Shown here: piece by piece, positions 1-7,299 of the stretch | Numbering within the stretch: the first letter of the stretch is position 1 | Layout of the letters: each line of letters opens with the position of its first letter | Assembly: GCA_021803205.1 (NCBI GenBank) | Contig: JAJZMB010000039.1 | Coordinates: forward strand, 49,972-82,988 | DNA from: Bacillota bacterium | Lineage (GTDB): Bacteria; Bacillota; Sulfobacillia; RBS10-35; JAJYVN01 | Direction: 5' to 3' | Length of the DNA: 33,017 bases | The notes under the pieces: generated by a model | Databases searched by the model: none | Seen by the model: the letters and a program-made list of their open reading frames with translations, nothing else | Told to the model about the DNA's origin: nothing | Program-made: the position numbers and the translations under genes

Positions 1-94
1 GGCGTCGCGATCGCGGACCTCGCATCCCCGGTACCCCTGCGCACCCGCGCCCGGACCGCCCCCGGACCCGACCGGTCCTTGAGGAGGCCTTTCC

Positions 95-1165
95 ATGGCG
101 AACGCCCTGAGCAACCCCCGATGGAAGACCAGCGTCGGCATCTGGGCCTTCGGCCCCGCCGGCACACGCTTTGTGCCCGGCGGCTATCACCCGGAGATGG
201 TCGACGTACCCGTCGAAGATCGCGTACAGCGCGCGGTACAAGGTCTCGGCCCCCTGGTACACGGGTACGAATTCCACTACGGCGCTGAGATCACCGAGGA
301 CAACCTGCCGCGCATCCGGGCAGCCCTGGGCAAGGACCACGACATCTACTGCATCTGCTACGGCCTGGTCCCCGACCCCCGCTTCAAGCTCGGGGCGTTG
401 ACCAACCCCGACCCCAAGCTGCGAGCCTCTGCCGTCACCCATCACCAGGCCGCGATCGACATGGCCGCCGACGTCGGGGCCCACTACATCATCTGGCCGG
501 GCAACGAGGGGTATAACTACAACCTCCAGCGCGACTACCAGGCGACGTGGGGGCACTTCCTGGAGGGCCTGCAGGCTGCGGTGGAACACGCCAACCGCAG
601 GGGCGTCACCGTCTTTTTGGAGCACAAGAACTCCGAGCCCGCGATGCAGATCCTGATGCGCAACGTCGGCATGGCGTTGTTCATCATCTACAAACTCCAG
701 TCCATGGGAACCAATACCAGCCGCTTGCTGATCAACATGGATTGGCAGCACCTGATCATGAACAATGAACCTCTGGGAGAATTCGCGAGCCTGCTACTCC
801 GAGAGGGCAAGATGGGCCACCAGCACGCCAATTCCGGATGGGGCTCGTTCGACGACGACAACATGACCGGAGCATCGTTCATCGAACAGACCGTCGACTT
901 GGCGCGCGTGCTCGCCGAGGGCGGCTACGGGGGCCGGATTGGTTTCGACCTTTACCCATACACCGAGGACACGGTGGCCGCGGTAAGGCGCTCGGTGCTG
1001 CAGTGGGAATTCCTCACCGACGTTGCGCTGCGCATCGACTCCGAGAAGCTCGGCGCCGCCAAGGCCAAGGCCGACGCGGTCGGAGTATACACCGCCTTCT
1101 TCGAGGCCCTGGGGCTCACCCGGGAATACGAGGAACGCGTGCTGGCCGACTACGCCCGGCGTTGA
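95..1165 (+). CDS. Xylose-isomerase-like TIM-barrel sugar isomerase
   Basis: The 356-residue protein looks like a member of the xylose isomerase-like TIM-barrel superfamily, in the group that holds L-rhamnose isomerases and related ketose/aldose isomerases. The four metal-ligand positions can be picked out in order: Glu176 in FLEHKN, Asp216 in NMDWQH, His242 or His244 in GHQHANSG, and Asp285 in GFDLYPY. Their spacing resembles that of Pseudomonas-type L-rhamnose isomerase. It has no signal peptide, so it should be cytoplasmic. The ATG start follows a strong GAGGAGG site at 81-87. The next gene lies 114 bp downstream on the same strand, with a long inverted repeat between them. Substrate is not determined; rhamnose, fucose or another sugar is possible. 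Fold assignment is firm, exact reaction is inference. Confidence 0.8.
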   Translation: MANALSNPRWKTSVGIWAFGPAGTRFVPGGYHPEMVDVPVEDRVQRAVQGLGPLVHGYEFHYGAEITEDNLPRIRAALGKDHDIYCICYGLVPDPRFKLGALTNPDPKLRASAVTHHQAAIDMAADVGAHYIIWPGNEGYNYNLQRDYQATWGHFLEGLQAAVEHANRRGVTVFLEHKNSEPAMQILMRNVGMALFIIYKLQSMGTNTSRLLINMDWQHLIMNNEPLGEFASLLLREGKMGHQHANSGWGSFDDDNMTGASFIEQTVDLARVLAEGGYGGRIGFDLYPYTEDTVAAVRRSVLQWEFLTDVALRIDSEKLGAAKAKADAVGVYTAFFEALGLTREYEERVLADYARR

Positions 1166-1176
1166 GGTTCCAGACT

Positions 1177-1224
1177 TTGCCGCAGCTGTGGGACGGGACC
1201 GGACACGTCCCACAGCTGCGGCAA
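1177..1224. repeat. Perfect 19-bp inverted repeat, 10-nt loop, between two co-directional genes
   Basis: The arms are 1177-1195 and 1206-1224 and match without a mismatch (left arm TTGCCGCAGCTGTGGGACG). Outer flanks AGGTTCC (1165-1171) and GGACCT (1225-1230) extend the stem with one bulge. It begins 12 nt after the upstream stop. No T-tract follows, so it is not a classical terminator. It may be a U-less terminator, a processing or stabilising hairpin, or an operator. Confidence 0.85.
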
Positions 1225-1279
1225 GGACCTGAGGCGTCCGCGGCGGGCGGCCCGTCCAAAGAGAAGGGAGTTGTCCACC

Positions 1280-2401
1280 ATGCCCCTGGCCACTCGAGCC
1301 GCTGAAGCGGCCGAAAAGGCCTCCCGCCTGCGCGGCCTCCTGGACGCGCACCAAGGAGACGCGGTCGTACTGACACGCATCCCGAACTTCGCCTGGCTAT
1401 CGTGCGGTGGTCGTTCGTTTATCAACACGGCGGCCGAGGAAGGCGCCGCATGGGCCGTCGTCACCCGGGAACGGGTCTTGGTCATCACCAGCAATATCGA
1501 GGCACTCCGGATCCGCGAAGAGGAACTGGACGGCCTGGACTGGGAGGTTCTTGCCTGCGACTGGTGGGACGGGGCCGCCATGGCTGCGCGGCTGAGACAG
1601 GCCGCCGGCGCGGGTGCCCGCCTGCTCTGCGACGCCGGTGTGACCGGGGCCACGGGCATCGGGCCGGAGATTGTGGCCCTCCGCGTGCAGTTGACCGCGG
1701 GAGAGCAGGCTCGGGCGGCAGCCGCGGGCCGGGACGCGGCGGATGCACTGGAGGCGTGCGGCTGTGCCGTTCGCCGGGGGGAGAGCGAGTTCGCCATCGC
1801 CGGTCGTCTGGCGGCTGAGTGCTTCGCCCGCGGCATCGAGCCGCTCGTCCACCTGGTGGCGGCGGACGAGCGCATATATACGCGGCGCCATCCCCTACCC
1901 ACCACCCGGGTCGTGGATAGGTACGCGATGGTGGTTCTGAGCGGCATGCGCGGCGGCCTCGTGCTCTCCTGCACACGCCTGGTGCATTTCGGCCCCGTGG
2001 GTGCGGATCTCGACCGCCGTTGGCGGGCAGCGGCGCGCGTGGACGCCGAGATGATCGCCGCCACCCGGCCTGGGGTCACGGCGGGGCAGGTCTTGGCCAC
2101 CGCACGCCAGGCATATGCGGCGGCGGGTTTCGAGGAGGAATGGAAAAACCATCACCAGGGGGGCCTTGCGGGCTACGGCTCGCGGGAGTGGCGGGCGATG
2201 CCCGACGGACCGCAGGTCATCCGCGCCGGCCAGATCTTCGCCTGGAACCCCTCGGTCGCCGGGGCCAAGAGCGAGGATACGGTACTCTGCCGGGTCGAAG
2301 GGCTGCCGCAGATACTGACGCAAACGCCGGACTGGCCCGGAACGGAGATGCAGACGTCGGGAGGGGCCACCCTGCGGCGCTCGGCGATCCTGATCCTGTA
2401 G
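1280..2401 (+). CDS. M24-family (creatinase/Xaa-Pro peptidase fold) protein with degenerate metal site
   Basis: The 373-residue protein has the two-part layout of M24B proteins: an N-terminal creatinase-like domain (about 10-135) and a C-terminal pita-bread domain (about 140-350). Recognisable landmarks are RRHPLP near 203, NHHQGG near 290 and AKSEDTVL near 329. The usual five metal ligands (Asp, Asp, His, Glu, Glu) are mostly absent. The two Asp positions fall in VVLSG and LSCTR, the TIEP glutamate is replaced in AWNPS (Asn323), and only a His near 291 and Glu332 remain. Creatinase uses this fold without metal, so a non-peptidase hydrolase is plausible. I chose ATG 1280 because AAGGGAG (1264-1270) sits 9 nt upstream; TTG 1271 touches that site. 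It is probably co-transcribed with the sugar isomerase. Confidence 0.75.
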   Translation: MPLATRAAEAAEKASRLRGLLDAHQGDAVVLTRIPNFAWLSCGGRSFINTAAEEGAAWAVVTRERVLVITSNIEALRIREEELDGLDWEVLACDWWDGAAMAARLRQAAGAGARLLCDAGVTGATGIGPEIVALRVQLTAGEQARAAAAGRDAADALEACGCAVRRGESEFAIAGRLAAECFARGIEPLVHLVAADERIYTRRHPLPTTRVVDRYAMVVLSGMRGGLVLSCTRLVHFGPVGADLDRRWRAAARVDAEMIAATRPGVTAGQVLATARQAYAAAGFEEEWKNHHQGGLAGYGSREWRAMPDGPQVIRAGQIFAWNPSVAGAKSEDTVLCRVEGLPQILTQTPDWPGTEMQTSGGATLRRSAILIL

Positions 2402-2854
2402 GCACCCGCCCTCAGAGGCGCATGCCGGGCGGCCGTTCGGCGAAGTTCGTGCTCGGGAAGCCCACCGCGACGCTTCGCGCCGTCTGGCCGGCCCCTGGCT
2501 GCCAGGCAGCCCCGCGGCGTCCGGAAATGCGTCGTCGCGGCCGGTTTGTCACTGATCCGCCTTGCTGCGCGTAGCCTGACCCACAAGAGGGGGGCTGCGC
2601 CGATGAGCGAAAGCGGCGGCAGCGCCGCGGGCGGGCGGCCGAGGCCAGGTGCGGGACGGCGCTGCCCACGACCGTGCCCACCTGCGCGGCGGGCGGCGTC
2701 CCATGGCACCACTAAGAAATCGGCGTCACGTGCCAAGACATGTGGCGCGGACTCTGCGCAGACACGCGGTGGCCACGCCCCAGCCAGGTCGCCGCGGACT
2801 CCGGTTTCGCTTCCGCCAGGTTTCGGCCCAACGCAGCGCGAATAATGTCTCCCC
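2402..2854. other. Gene-free spacer upstream of the DNA methyltransferase
   Basis: I see no credible gene in these 453 bases. Short inverted repeats are present: GGCTGCC/GGCAGCC around 2496-2510, and GGCAGCGCCG at 2618-2627 paired with CGGCGCTGCC at 2657-2666. The right end holds the likely promoter of the methyltransferase. Confidence 0.6.
2843..2848 (+). promoter_or_regulatory. Candidate -10 box of a leaderless methyltransferase transcript
   Basis: TAATGT fits the TANNNT pattern and ends 6 nt before the GTG start codon at 2855. No Shine-Dalgarno sequence is visible in front of that GTG. This arrangement would place transcription start at or next to the start codon. A clear -35 box is not seen. 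Confidence 0.45.
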
Positions 2855-4243
2855 GTGAACAAGTCTGCCACGGATGTACCCTTGGCGCGCCCCGGCCATA
2901 CCTCGCCTCGCCTGGACTGGCCCCGCCGAGAGCCCGCCCTGAACGCGTTGGCGCCCCTGCCCCCGCCGGCGGAGAACCACCCCGCCCGGGGCGCACCGCT
3001 TCTCGCGGGGGCCGCCCAGGTCGGCCCCCCCAACCGCCTCTACCACGGCGACAACCTCGCCCTGATGGCCGCTCTGGTACCCGAGCTGGCGGGCGCGATC
3101 GACCTCATCTACATCGACCCGCCCTTCGCCTCCGGCGGCGACTATGTTCTGCGCAGCGGGGACAGCGTGACGCGCGCCTACAGCGACCACTGGAGCGGCG
3201 GCCTGACCGGATACCTGGACATGCTGCGGCCCCGGCTGAGTCTGATGCGCGCCCTGCTGTCGCCCACCGCCTCCTTTTATATCCACCTCGACCCGACGGC
3301 GGCACATTATGTGAAGGTCCTGCTCGACGAGATATTCGGGCGGGAGTGCTTCCAACGGGAGATCATCTGGCGCATCGGGTGGGTTTCCGGCTACAAGAGT
3401 GCGGTGCGCAACTGGGCGCGCAACCACGACACCATTCTTTTCTACACTCGTGACCCCAAGACGTTCACCTTCAACAAGGAATACGTGCCGCACCTGCCCG
3501 GCTACAGCCGGCGCGGCGGGGGTGAGGGCCGGGGCCATCCCATCGAGGATGTGTGGAACGCCAACGCCGCGGAGGCCGCCCTCACCGGACCGGAATCGCT
3601 CGACTCCATCCAGATCAAGAGTTTCTCCAAGGAGAAGACCGGGTACGAGACCCAGAAGAACGAGAGCGTCTTGCGGCGCATCATCGCGGCGTCGTCCAAC
3701 CCGGGAGATCTGGTCGCCGATTTCTTCTGCGGCTCGGGAACGACCCTCGCCGTCGCCGAACGCCTGGGACGTCGCTGGCTCGGCTGCGACAGCGGCGCGC
3801 CGGCGCTGGCGGTGACCCGCCAGCGTCTGCTTTCCCTGGAGACGCACTCCGCCTTTGAGGTGATCGTCCTGGCGGAGCCCGCCGAACAGCGGCCGGCCCC
3901 GCCCGAGGCGGATGCCGTGCCGGTGTGTAACCGGACGGTCACGGCCCCGCCGTCGGAGCGACCCGAACCGGTCGAACCGGTACCCGACGCCCTTTGGGCG
4001 CTGGCGCAACCCCTCTTGCCGCCGGAACCGCGGCGGCGCACCGGCCGCCCGCCCCTGGGCGCCCGGCAGGTCCTCGCCGCACTCCTCTATGTGCGTCGCC
4101 ATGGTGGTCGGTGGTCCGAGCTGCCGCGGGGATACGGTTCGGCAGCCGTCATACGCCGACGCGTACGCGCGTGGGAGGAGGCGGGTGTGTTGGAACGGCT
4201 GGAGGCCGCCGGGGTGGCGCAGCCGCGCGACCCCACCCTGTAG
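2855..4243 (+). CDS. DNA adenine-type methyltransferase fused to an IS5-transposase-like C-terminal domain
   Basis: Of 462 residues, about 60-330 form a beta-class N6-adenine/N4-cytosine DNA methyltransferase. The catalytic motif IV DPPF (88-91, in IYIDPPF) precedes the AdoMet-binding motif I FFCGSGTT (290-297), the order seen in type III Mod-like enzymes. Residues 1-55 and 340-375 are Pro/Ala-rich linkers. Residues about 376-450 read like the DUF4096-type N-terminal domain of IS5/IS4-family transposases: ALWALAQPLLPPEP, GRPPLGARQVLAALLYV, GGRWSELPRGYGS, and a final RRRVRAWEEAGVLERL. The reading frame continues through both parts without interruption. No restriction endonuclease or transposase catalytic domain lies nearby, so this looks like an orphan methyltransferase with a borrowed DNA-binding tail. 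The GTG start has no RBS and is probably leaderless; a later in-frame start is possible. Confidence 0.85.
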   Translation: MNKSATDVPLARPGHTSPRLDWPRREPALNALAPLPPPAENHPARGAPLLAGAAQVGPPNRLYHGDNLALMAALVPELAGAIDLIYIDPPFASGGDYVLRSGDSVTRAYSDHWSGGLTGYLDMLRPRLSLMRALLSPTASFYIHLDPTAAHYVKVLLDEIFGRECFQREIIWRIGWVSGYKSAVRNWARNHDTILFYTRDPKTFTFNKEYVPHLPGYSRRGGGEGRGHPIEDVWNANAAEAALTGPESLDSIQIKSFSKEKTGYETQKNESVLRRIIAASSNPGDLVADFFCGSGTTLAVAERLGRRWLGCDSGAPALAVTRQRLLSLETHSAFEVIVLAEPAEQRPAPPEADAVPVCNRTVTAPPSERPEPVEPVPDALWALAQPLLPPEPRRRTGRPPLGARQVLAALLYVRRHGGRWSELPRGYGSAAVIRRRVRAWEEAGVLERLEAAGVAQPRDPTL

Positions 4244-4692
4244 GTTGGGGCGGCGGCCATCCGCGGGCGCGGGTCCGCCGCCCTCGGGCGCCCTGCCGCC
4301 CGGGTATCGGTCCTCGCCCCGGCCCCGCCTCGTGCCGGGCCGCGCCCGGCACGACTCCCGCAAACCCTGCGCACCCGGCGCGGCAACGGGCGTAACGGCC
4401 GGAGTTTGCGTCCGGGAGCGGCGACGGGGGGCGTACGCGCAGGGACGGACACCGGCGGCGGCAAATGTCCGTTTTGCGACCATGCCGACAGGCGGCGGCA
4501 CGCCCGACCGACGCGGGCGGCTTTCGCCGCCGAGCCCAGGGCCATCGCGGCGAAAGCCGCCCGGACCCTTGGCCGGCAGTTCCCACCCCGCCCCACGGAC
4601 CAGGCCCCGGTGCATCGCGGGGCCGGCGGTCACTGCACGGGGCCTGCCGAGCCACAGTTCCATTCCGCTCCGCACGGGGGGACACAGATCCG
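4244..4692. other. Gene-free spacer with several hairpins
   Basis: No supported gene lies in these 449 bases. An inverted repeat CGTGCCGGGC/GCCCGGCACG with a 3-nt loop (4331-4353) lies about 90 bp after the methyltransferase and may serve as its terminator, though no T-tract follows. CGCAAAC at 4359-4365 pairs with GTTTGCG at 4404-4410. A longer 17-bp repeat is listed separately. Confidence 0.6.
4514..4563. repeat. Perfect 17-bp inverted repeat, 16-nt loop
   Basis: Arms at 4514-4530 (CGGGCGGCTTTCGCCGC) and 4547-4563 match exactly. The loop contains a further small GCCC/GGGC pair. It lies about 130 bp upstream of the aldo/keto reductase start. It has no T-tract and its sequence is unrelated to the other long repeats in this window. 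Confidence 0.8.
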
Positions 4693-5622
4693 ATGCAGTA
4701 TCGCAGACTCGGCCGCACAGGCATCAAGATCAGCGCCATCTCCCTTGGGGCGTGGCTGACCTACGGCGGCACCGTGGAGCACGACCGGTCCGCGGAGTGC
4801 GTGCGCGCGGCGCTGGAAGCCGGGATCAATCACTTCGACACGGCCGACGCCTACCAGGGCGGGAAGGCCGACATCGCGCTCCGCGCCGCGCTGGTAGGAG
4901 TGCCGCGGCACTCCTACGTCCTGGCGACCAAGGTCTTCTGGCCGATCGGCCCCGGCCCCAACGACCGCGGCACCTCGCGCAAGCACCTTTTCGAGAGTCT
5001 GGAGGCCTCGCTGCGGCGGCTGGGCACCGACTACGTGGACATCCTCTACTGCCACCGTTTCGACGAGGAGACCGACCCTGAGGAGACCATGTTCGCCCTG
5101 AACGACCTGGTTCAGCAGGGCAAGGTCCTATACGGCGGCATCAGCGAGTGGCCGGCGCACCGCATCCGTGAGGCGCGCGGCATCCAGAGGCGCCTCGGAC
5201 TCCGGGCCCTGGGCGCGTCCCAGCCGCGGTACAACATGCTGGCCAGGGACATCGAGGCCGAGGTACTGCCCGCCTGCCGGGACGAGGGCATCGGCCTCAT
5301 CGTCTTTTCCCCGCTGGCGCAGGGACTGCTCACCGGCAAGTACCGTTCCGGGGAACCGGCCCCGGAGGATTCCCGCGGTAGCCGCAATCGGGGTGTGGTC
5401 CGCCCGGAGAACCTGGTCAGGGTCGACCGGCTGCGGCCCATCGCCGCGCAGGCCGGGATACCCCTCAGCCACATGGCCCTGGCCTGGATCCTGCGCCGAC
5501 CGGAGGTCTCCGCGGCCCTGGTCGGGGCCACGCGCGCCGAGCAGGTCCGGGAGAACGCAGCGGCGGCGGATGTCCAGCTGACCCCGGACACGCTGGCGGC
5601 GATCGACGAAGCCCTCAAATGA
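4693..5622 (+). CDS. Aldo/keto reductase
   Basis: The 309-residue protein is a cytoplasmic NADPH-dependent oxidoreductase of the aldo/keto reductase superfamily, closest in style to the Kv-beta/YghZ-like branch. The opening QYRRLGRTGIKISAISLG is typical. Tetrad residues are visible: Asp in HFDTADAY with its Tyr, Lys in LATKVFW, and His in LYCHRF. The cofactor region FSPLAQGLLTGKY follows, and a late RPEVSAALVGATRAEQ segment matches the NADPH-binding end of the barrel. ATG 4693 is chosen because the family consensus starts there; the upstream signal is only a weak G-rich stretch near 4675-4681. It stands alone between two spacers. The substrate is unknown; a sugar aldehyde or sugar would fit the neighbourhood. 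Confidence 0.9.
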   Translation: MQYRRLGRTGIKISAISLGAWLTYGGTVEHDRSAECVRAALEAGINHFDTADAYQGGKADIALRAALVGVPRHSYVLATKVFWPIGPGPNDRGTSRKHLFESLEASLRRLGTDYVDILYCHRFDEETDPEETMFALNDLVQQGKVLYGGISEWPAHRIREARGIQRRLGLRALGASQPRYNMLARDIEAEVLPACRDEGIGLIVFSPLAQGLLTGKYRSGEPAPEDSRGSRNRGVVRPENLVRVDRLRPIAAQAGIPLSHMALAWILRRPEVSAALVGATRAEQVRENAAAADVQLTPDTLAAIDEALK

Positions 5623-5729
5623 CCGTCACCGCCGGGCTGGGGTGCACCTCCGGAAGCGGAAGTCGCACCCCTTGCCCGAACGCGGGCAAGGGCCGGACGC
5701 ACCAGAGTGGAACGGGCCGGATTCGCGAC

Positions 5730-6938
5730 TCAGCCGACAGCCCCGGTCGCACCCCGTCCCCCCACGCTCGACGGCAGCGGCGGCAGATCGGGCGCCGATA
5801 GAATGCGCGCAGCCCCGCCGCAGGGCGCACTCAACTGCTCCTGCGCAGGCGAACTCCCCGTTTGCATCGCGGCCAGGGTGTCCAGCGCGTCGCACATGTA
5901 CACGCTGAGTCCGGGGACAGCGCCCTGGCCGCTGTCAGCCATGGCCTGCAGGTGACCGGCGCCCACCACGGTCAGCGACAGCGCGTTGTTGTCGTGGCTG
6001 GCCGCGTAGAGGGCCGAGGCATCCGCCGGGGGCGTCAGCGTGTCCGCGCCACCGGATACGAGCAGCAGGGGACGGCCCGGGGCGGCGGGGCCTTCGCCGA
6101 GCCGCCGGACGGCGGTCAAGGGATCGTAGGCACCGTAACGGACACGGGTTTCCTGCTGCATCGCCCAAAGGATGGTCCGGGCGAAGGGAAAAGCCGGGAG
6201 TCCCGTCCAGCGCGGGATCGCCCGGCGGAGAAAGGCGTCCGGCCGGGCGTACGGGCTGTCGGCGATGACGGCGCTGATGGCCGGGTTCCGCGCCGCCGCC
6301 AGGATGGCCGTGTCCGCGCCGGTACCCAGCCCCCAGACGGCGATATGCCCCTGGGCGGGCCCCTGCCGCTGCAGCCAGGACACCACCGTCAGCAGGTCGC
6401 GGACCTCCAGCGTCCCGAAGGCGATGGCCGCCCCGCCGGAGAGCCCCGTGCCTTCGGCATCGTAGAGTACCACGTTGTAGCCCATCTCGCTCAGCACCGA
6501 AGCCACGCCCCACAGGGGGAACGGACCCGAGGTCCGGCTCTGGCCGTGGTCGGCCACGAAGATCACCGTGTTCTGCGCCCAGTTGCCGGACGAGCCCGGA
6601 TAGGTGCTCCCCGGGTTCAGGGGGATGACCCAACCGGCAAGCGCCAGGTGCACACCGGGCACAAACAGCGTCCGCCCGCACAAGATCTGGTGGTGGCAGG
6701 GCAGATCGCGGTACTCCAGAGACGCATCTGTGCCGGGATTCCCGGTCACCGGCGCCCGCGGCGGGTGCGTCAGCACCCAGCCCTGATAGACGCTGACCAC
6801 AAGAATCGCGAGAACTCCGGCCATGAGGAGCGGCCAGAAGGCCAGGACACGCAGGAGCGCCTTCGGGCGAGCGCCCCCGCCGGTCGCGCCAGGGGCCTGC
6901 CCGCCATCCTCAGAACGGTCGTCACGTGCCGCCTGCAA
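5730..6938 (-). CDS. Membrane-anchored alpha/beta-hydrolase-fold protein lacking the nucleophile serine
   Basis: The 402-residue protein has an N-terminal membrane anchor at about residues 33-52, followed by an extracytoplasmic alpha/beta hydrolase domain. The nucleophile elbow, normally G-x-S-x-G, reads GLGTG (203-207) in VWGLGTGAD, so glycine replaces serine. The acid loop (SGGADTLTPP, Asp299) and the histidine loop (GAGHLQAM, His329) are intact. This suggests a pseudo-enzyme or altered chemistry. I chose TTG 6938 because GGAGGAGGT lies 6 nt upstream (complement of 6945-6953); an upstream in-frame TTG at 6998 lacks a good site. A Pro/Gly-rich tail follows the domain. It is divergently oriented to the ferredoxin-NADP reductase. 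No substrate can be assigned. Confidence 0.75.
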   Translation of the reverse strand: MQAARDDRSEDGGQAPGATGGGARPKALLRVLAFWPLLMAGVLAILVVSVYQGWVLTHPPRAPVTGNPGTDASLEYRDLPCHHQILCGRTLFVPGVHLALAGWVIPLNPGSTYPGSSGNWAQNTVIFVADHGQSRTSGPFPLWGVASVLSEMGYNVVLYDAEGTGLSGGAAIAFGTLEVRDLLTVVSWLQRQGPAQGHIAVWGLGTGADTAILAAARNPAISAVIADSPYARPDAFLRRAIPRWTGLPAFPFARTILWAMQQETRVRYGAYDPLTAVRRLGEGPAAPGRPLLLVSGGADTLTPPADASALYAASHDNNALSLTVVGAGHLQAMADSGQGAVPGLSVYMCDALDTLAAMQTGSSPAQEQLSAPCGGAARILSAPDLPPLPSSVGGRGATGAVG

Positions 6939-7299
6939 CAGCCCACCTCCTCCGAAGGCACGCCGTGGTGCGCTCCGCTCCGGCCCATTCTGCCTCAAGG
7001 GGATGGGCGCCGGGTAGGGGCAGGGCGTAACTGGCAGCGGGCCCGCCGGCTGGTGGCGACGTCAAGGGCATGCGCCGGCCGATGCTCCGGCAACGGACCC
7101 GGCACGCGGCGCGGTCCGCGGCGACCTGCCCGCGTGCAGCGCATCCGGCCGCGCGCACCATCCTCCCGTCCGGCGACGCTGCTCCGGCCGATCGGCCCTT
7201 CCCGCCGGCAGAGCCGGGATGGTATTGATGGGAAACCGGTGCCTGCGCCCCGGCGGAGGGTGCCGTACCGGTGAGAGCTGTCGCGCGGGGAGTCCTGAC
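6939..7299. other. Divergent spacer between hydrolase and ferredoxin-NADP reductase
   Basis: This 361-bp region should hold the promoters of the two divergent genes. It is uniformly GC-rich and I could not identify convincing -35/-10 pairs, operators or small genes. Confidence 0.5.

Noticed and set aside
2726..4675. Long minus-strand open frame opposite the methyltransferase
   Set aside because: No domain, no RBS, Arg/Gly-rich; the plus strand carries intact methyltransferase motifs.
4406..4759. Plus-strand frame with a CPFC motif upstream of the aldo/keto reductase
   Set aside because: A single CxxC in a Gly/Arg-rich frame that runs through a palindrome and into the reductase gene; no further support.
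5862..7274. Long plus-strand open frame opposite the alpha/beta hydrolase
   Set aside because: Composition is that of a GC-rich shadow frame; the minus strand shows a membrane anchor, hydrolase loops and a strong RBS.
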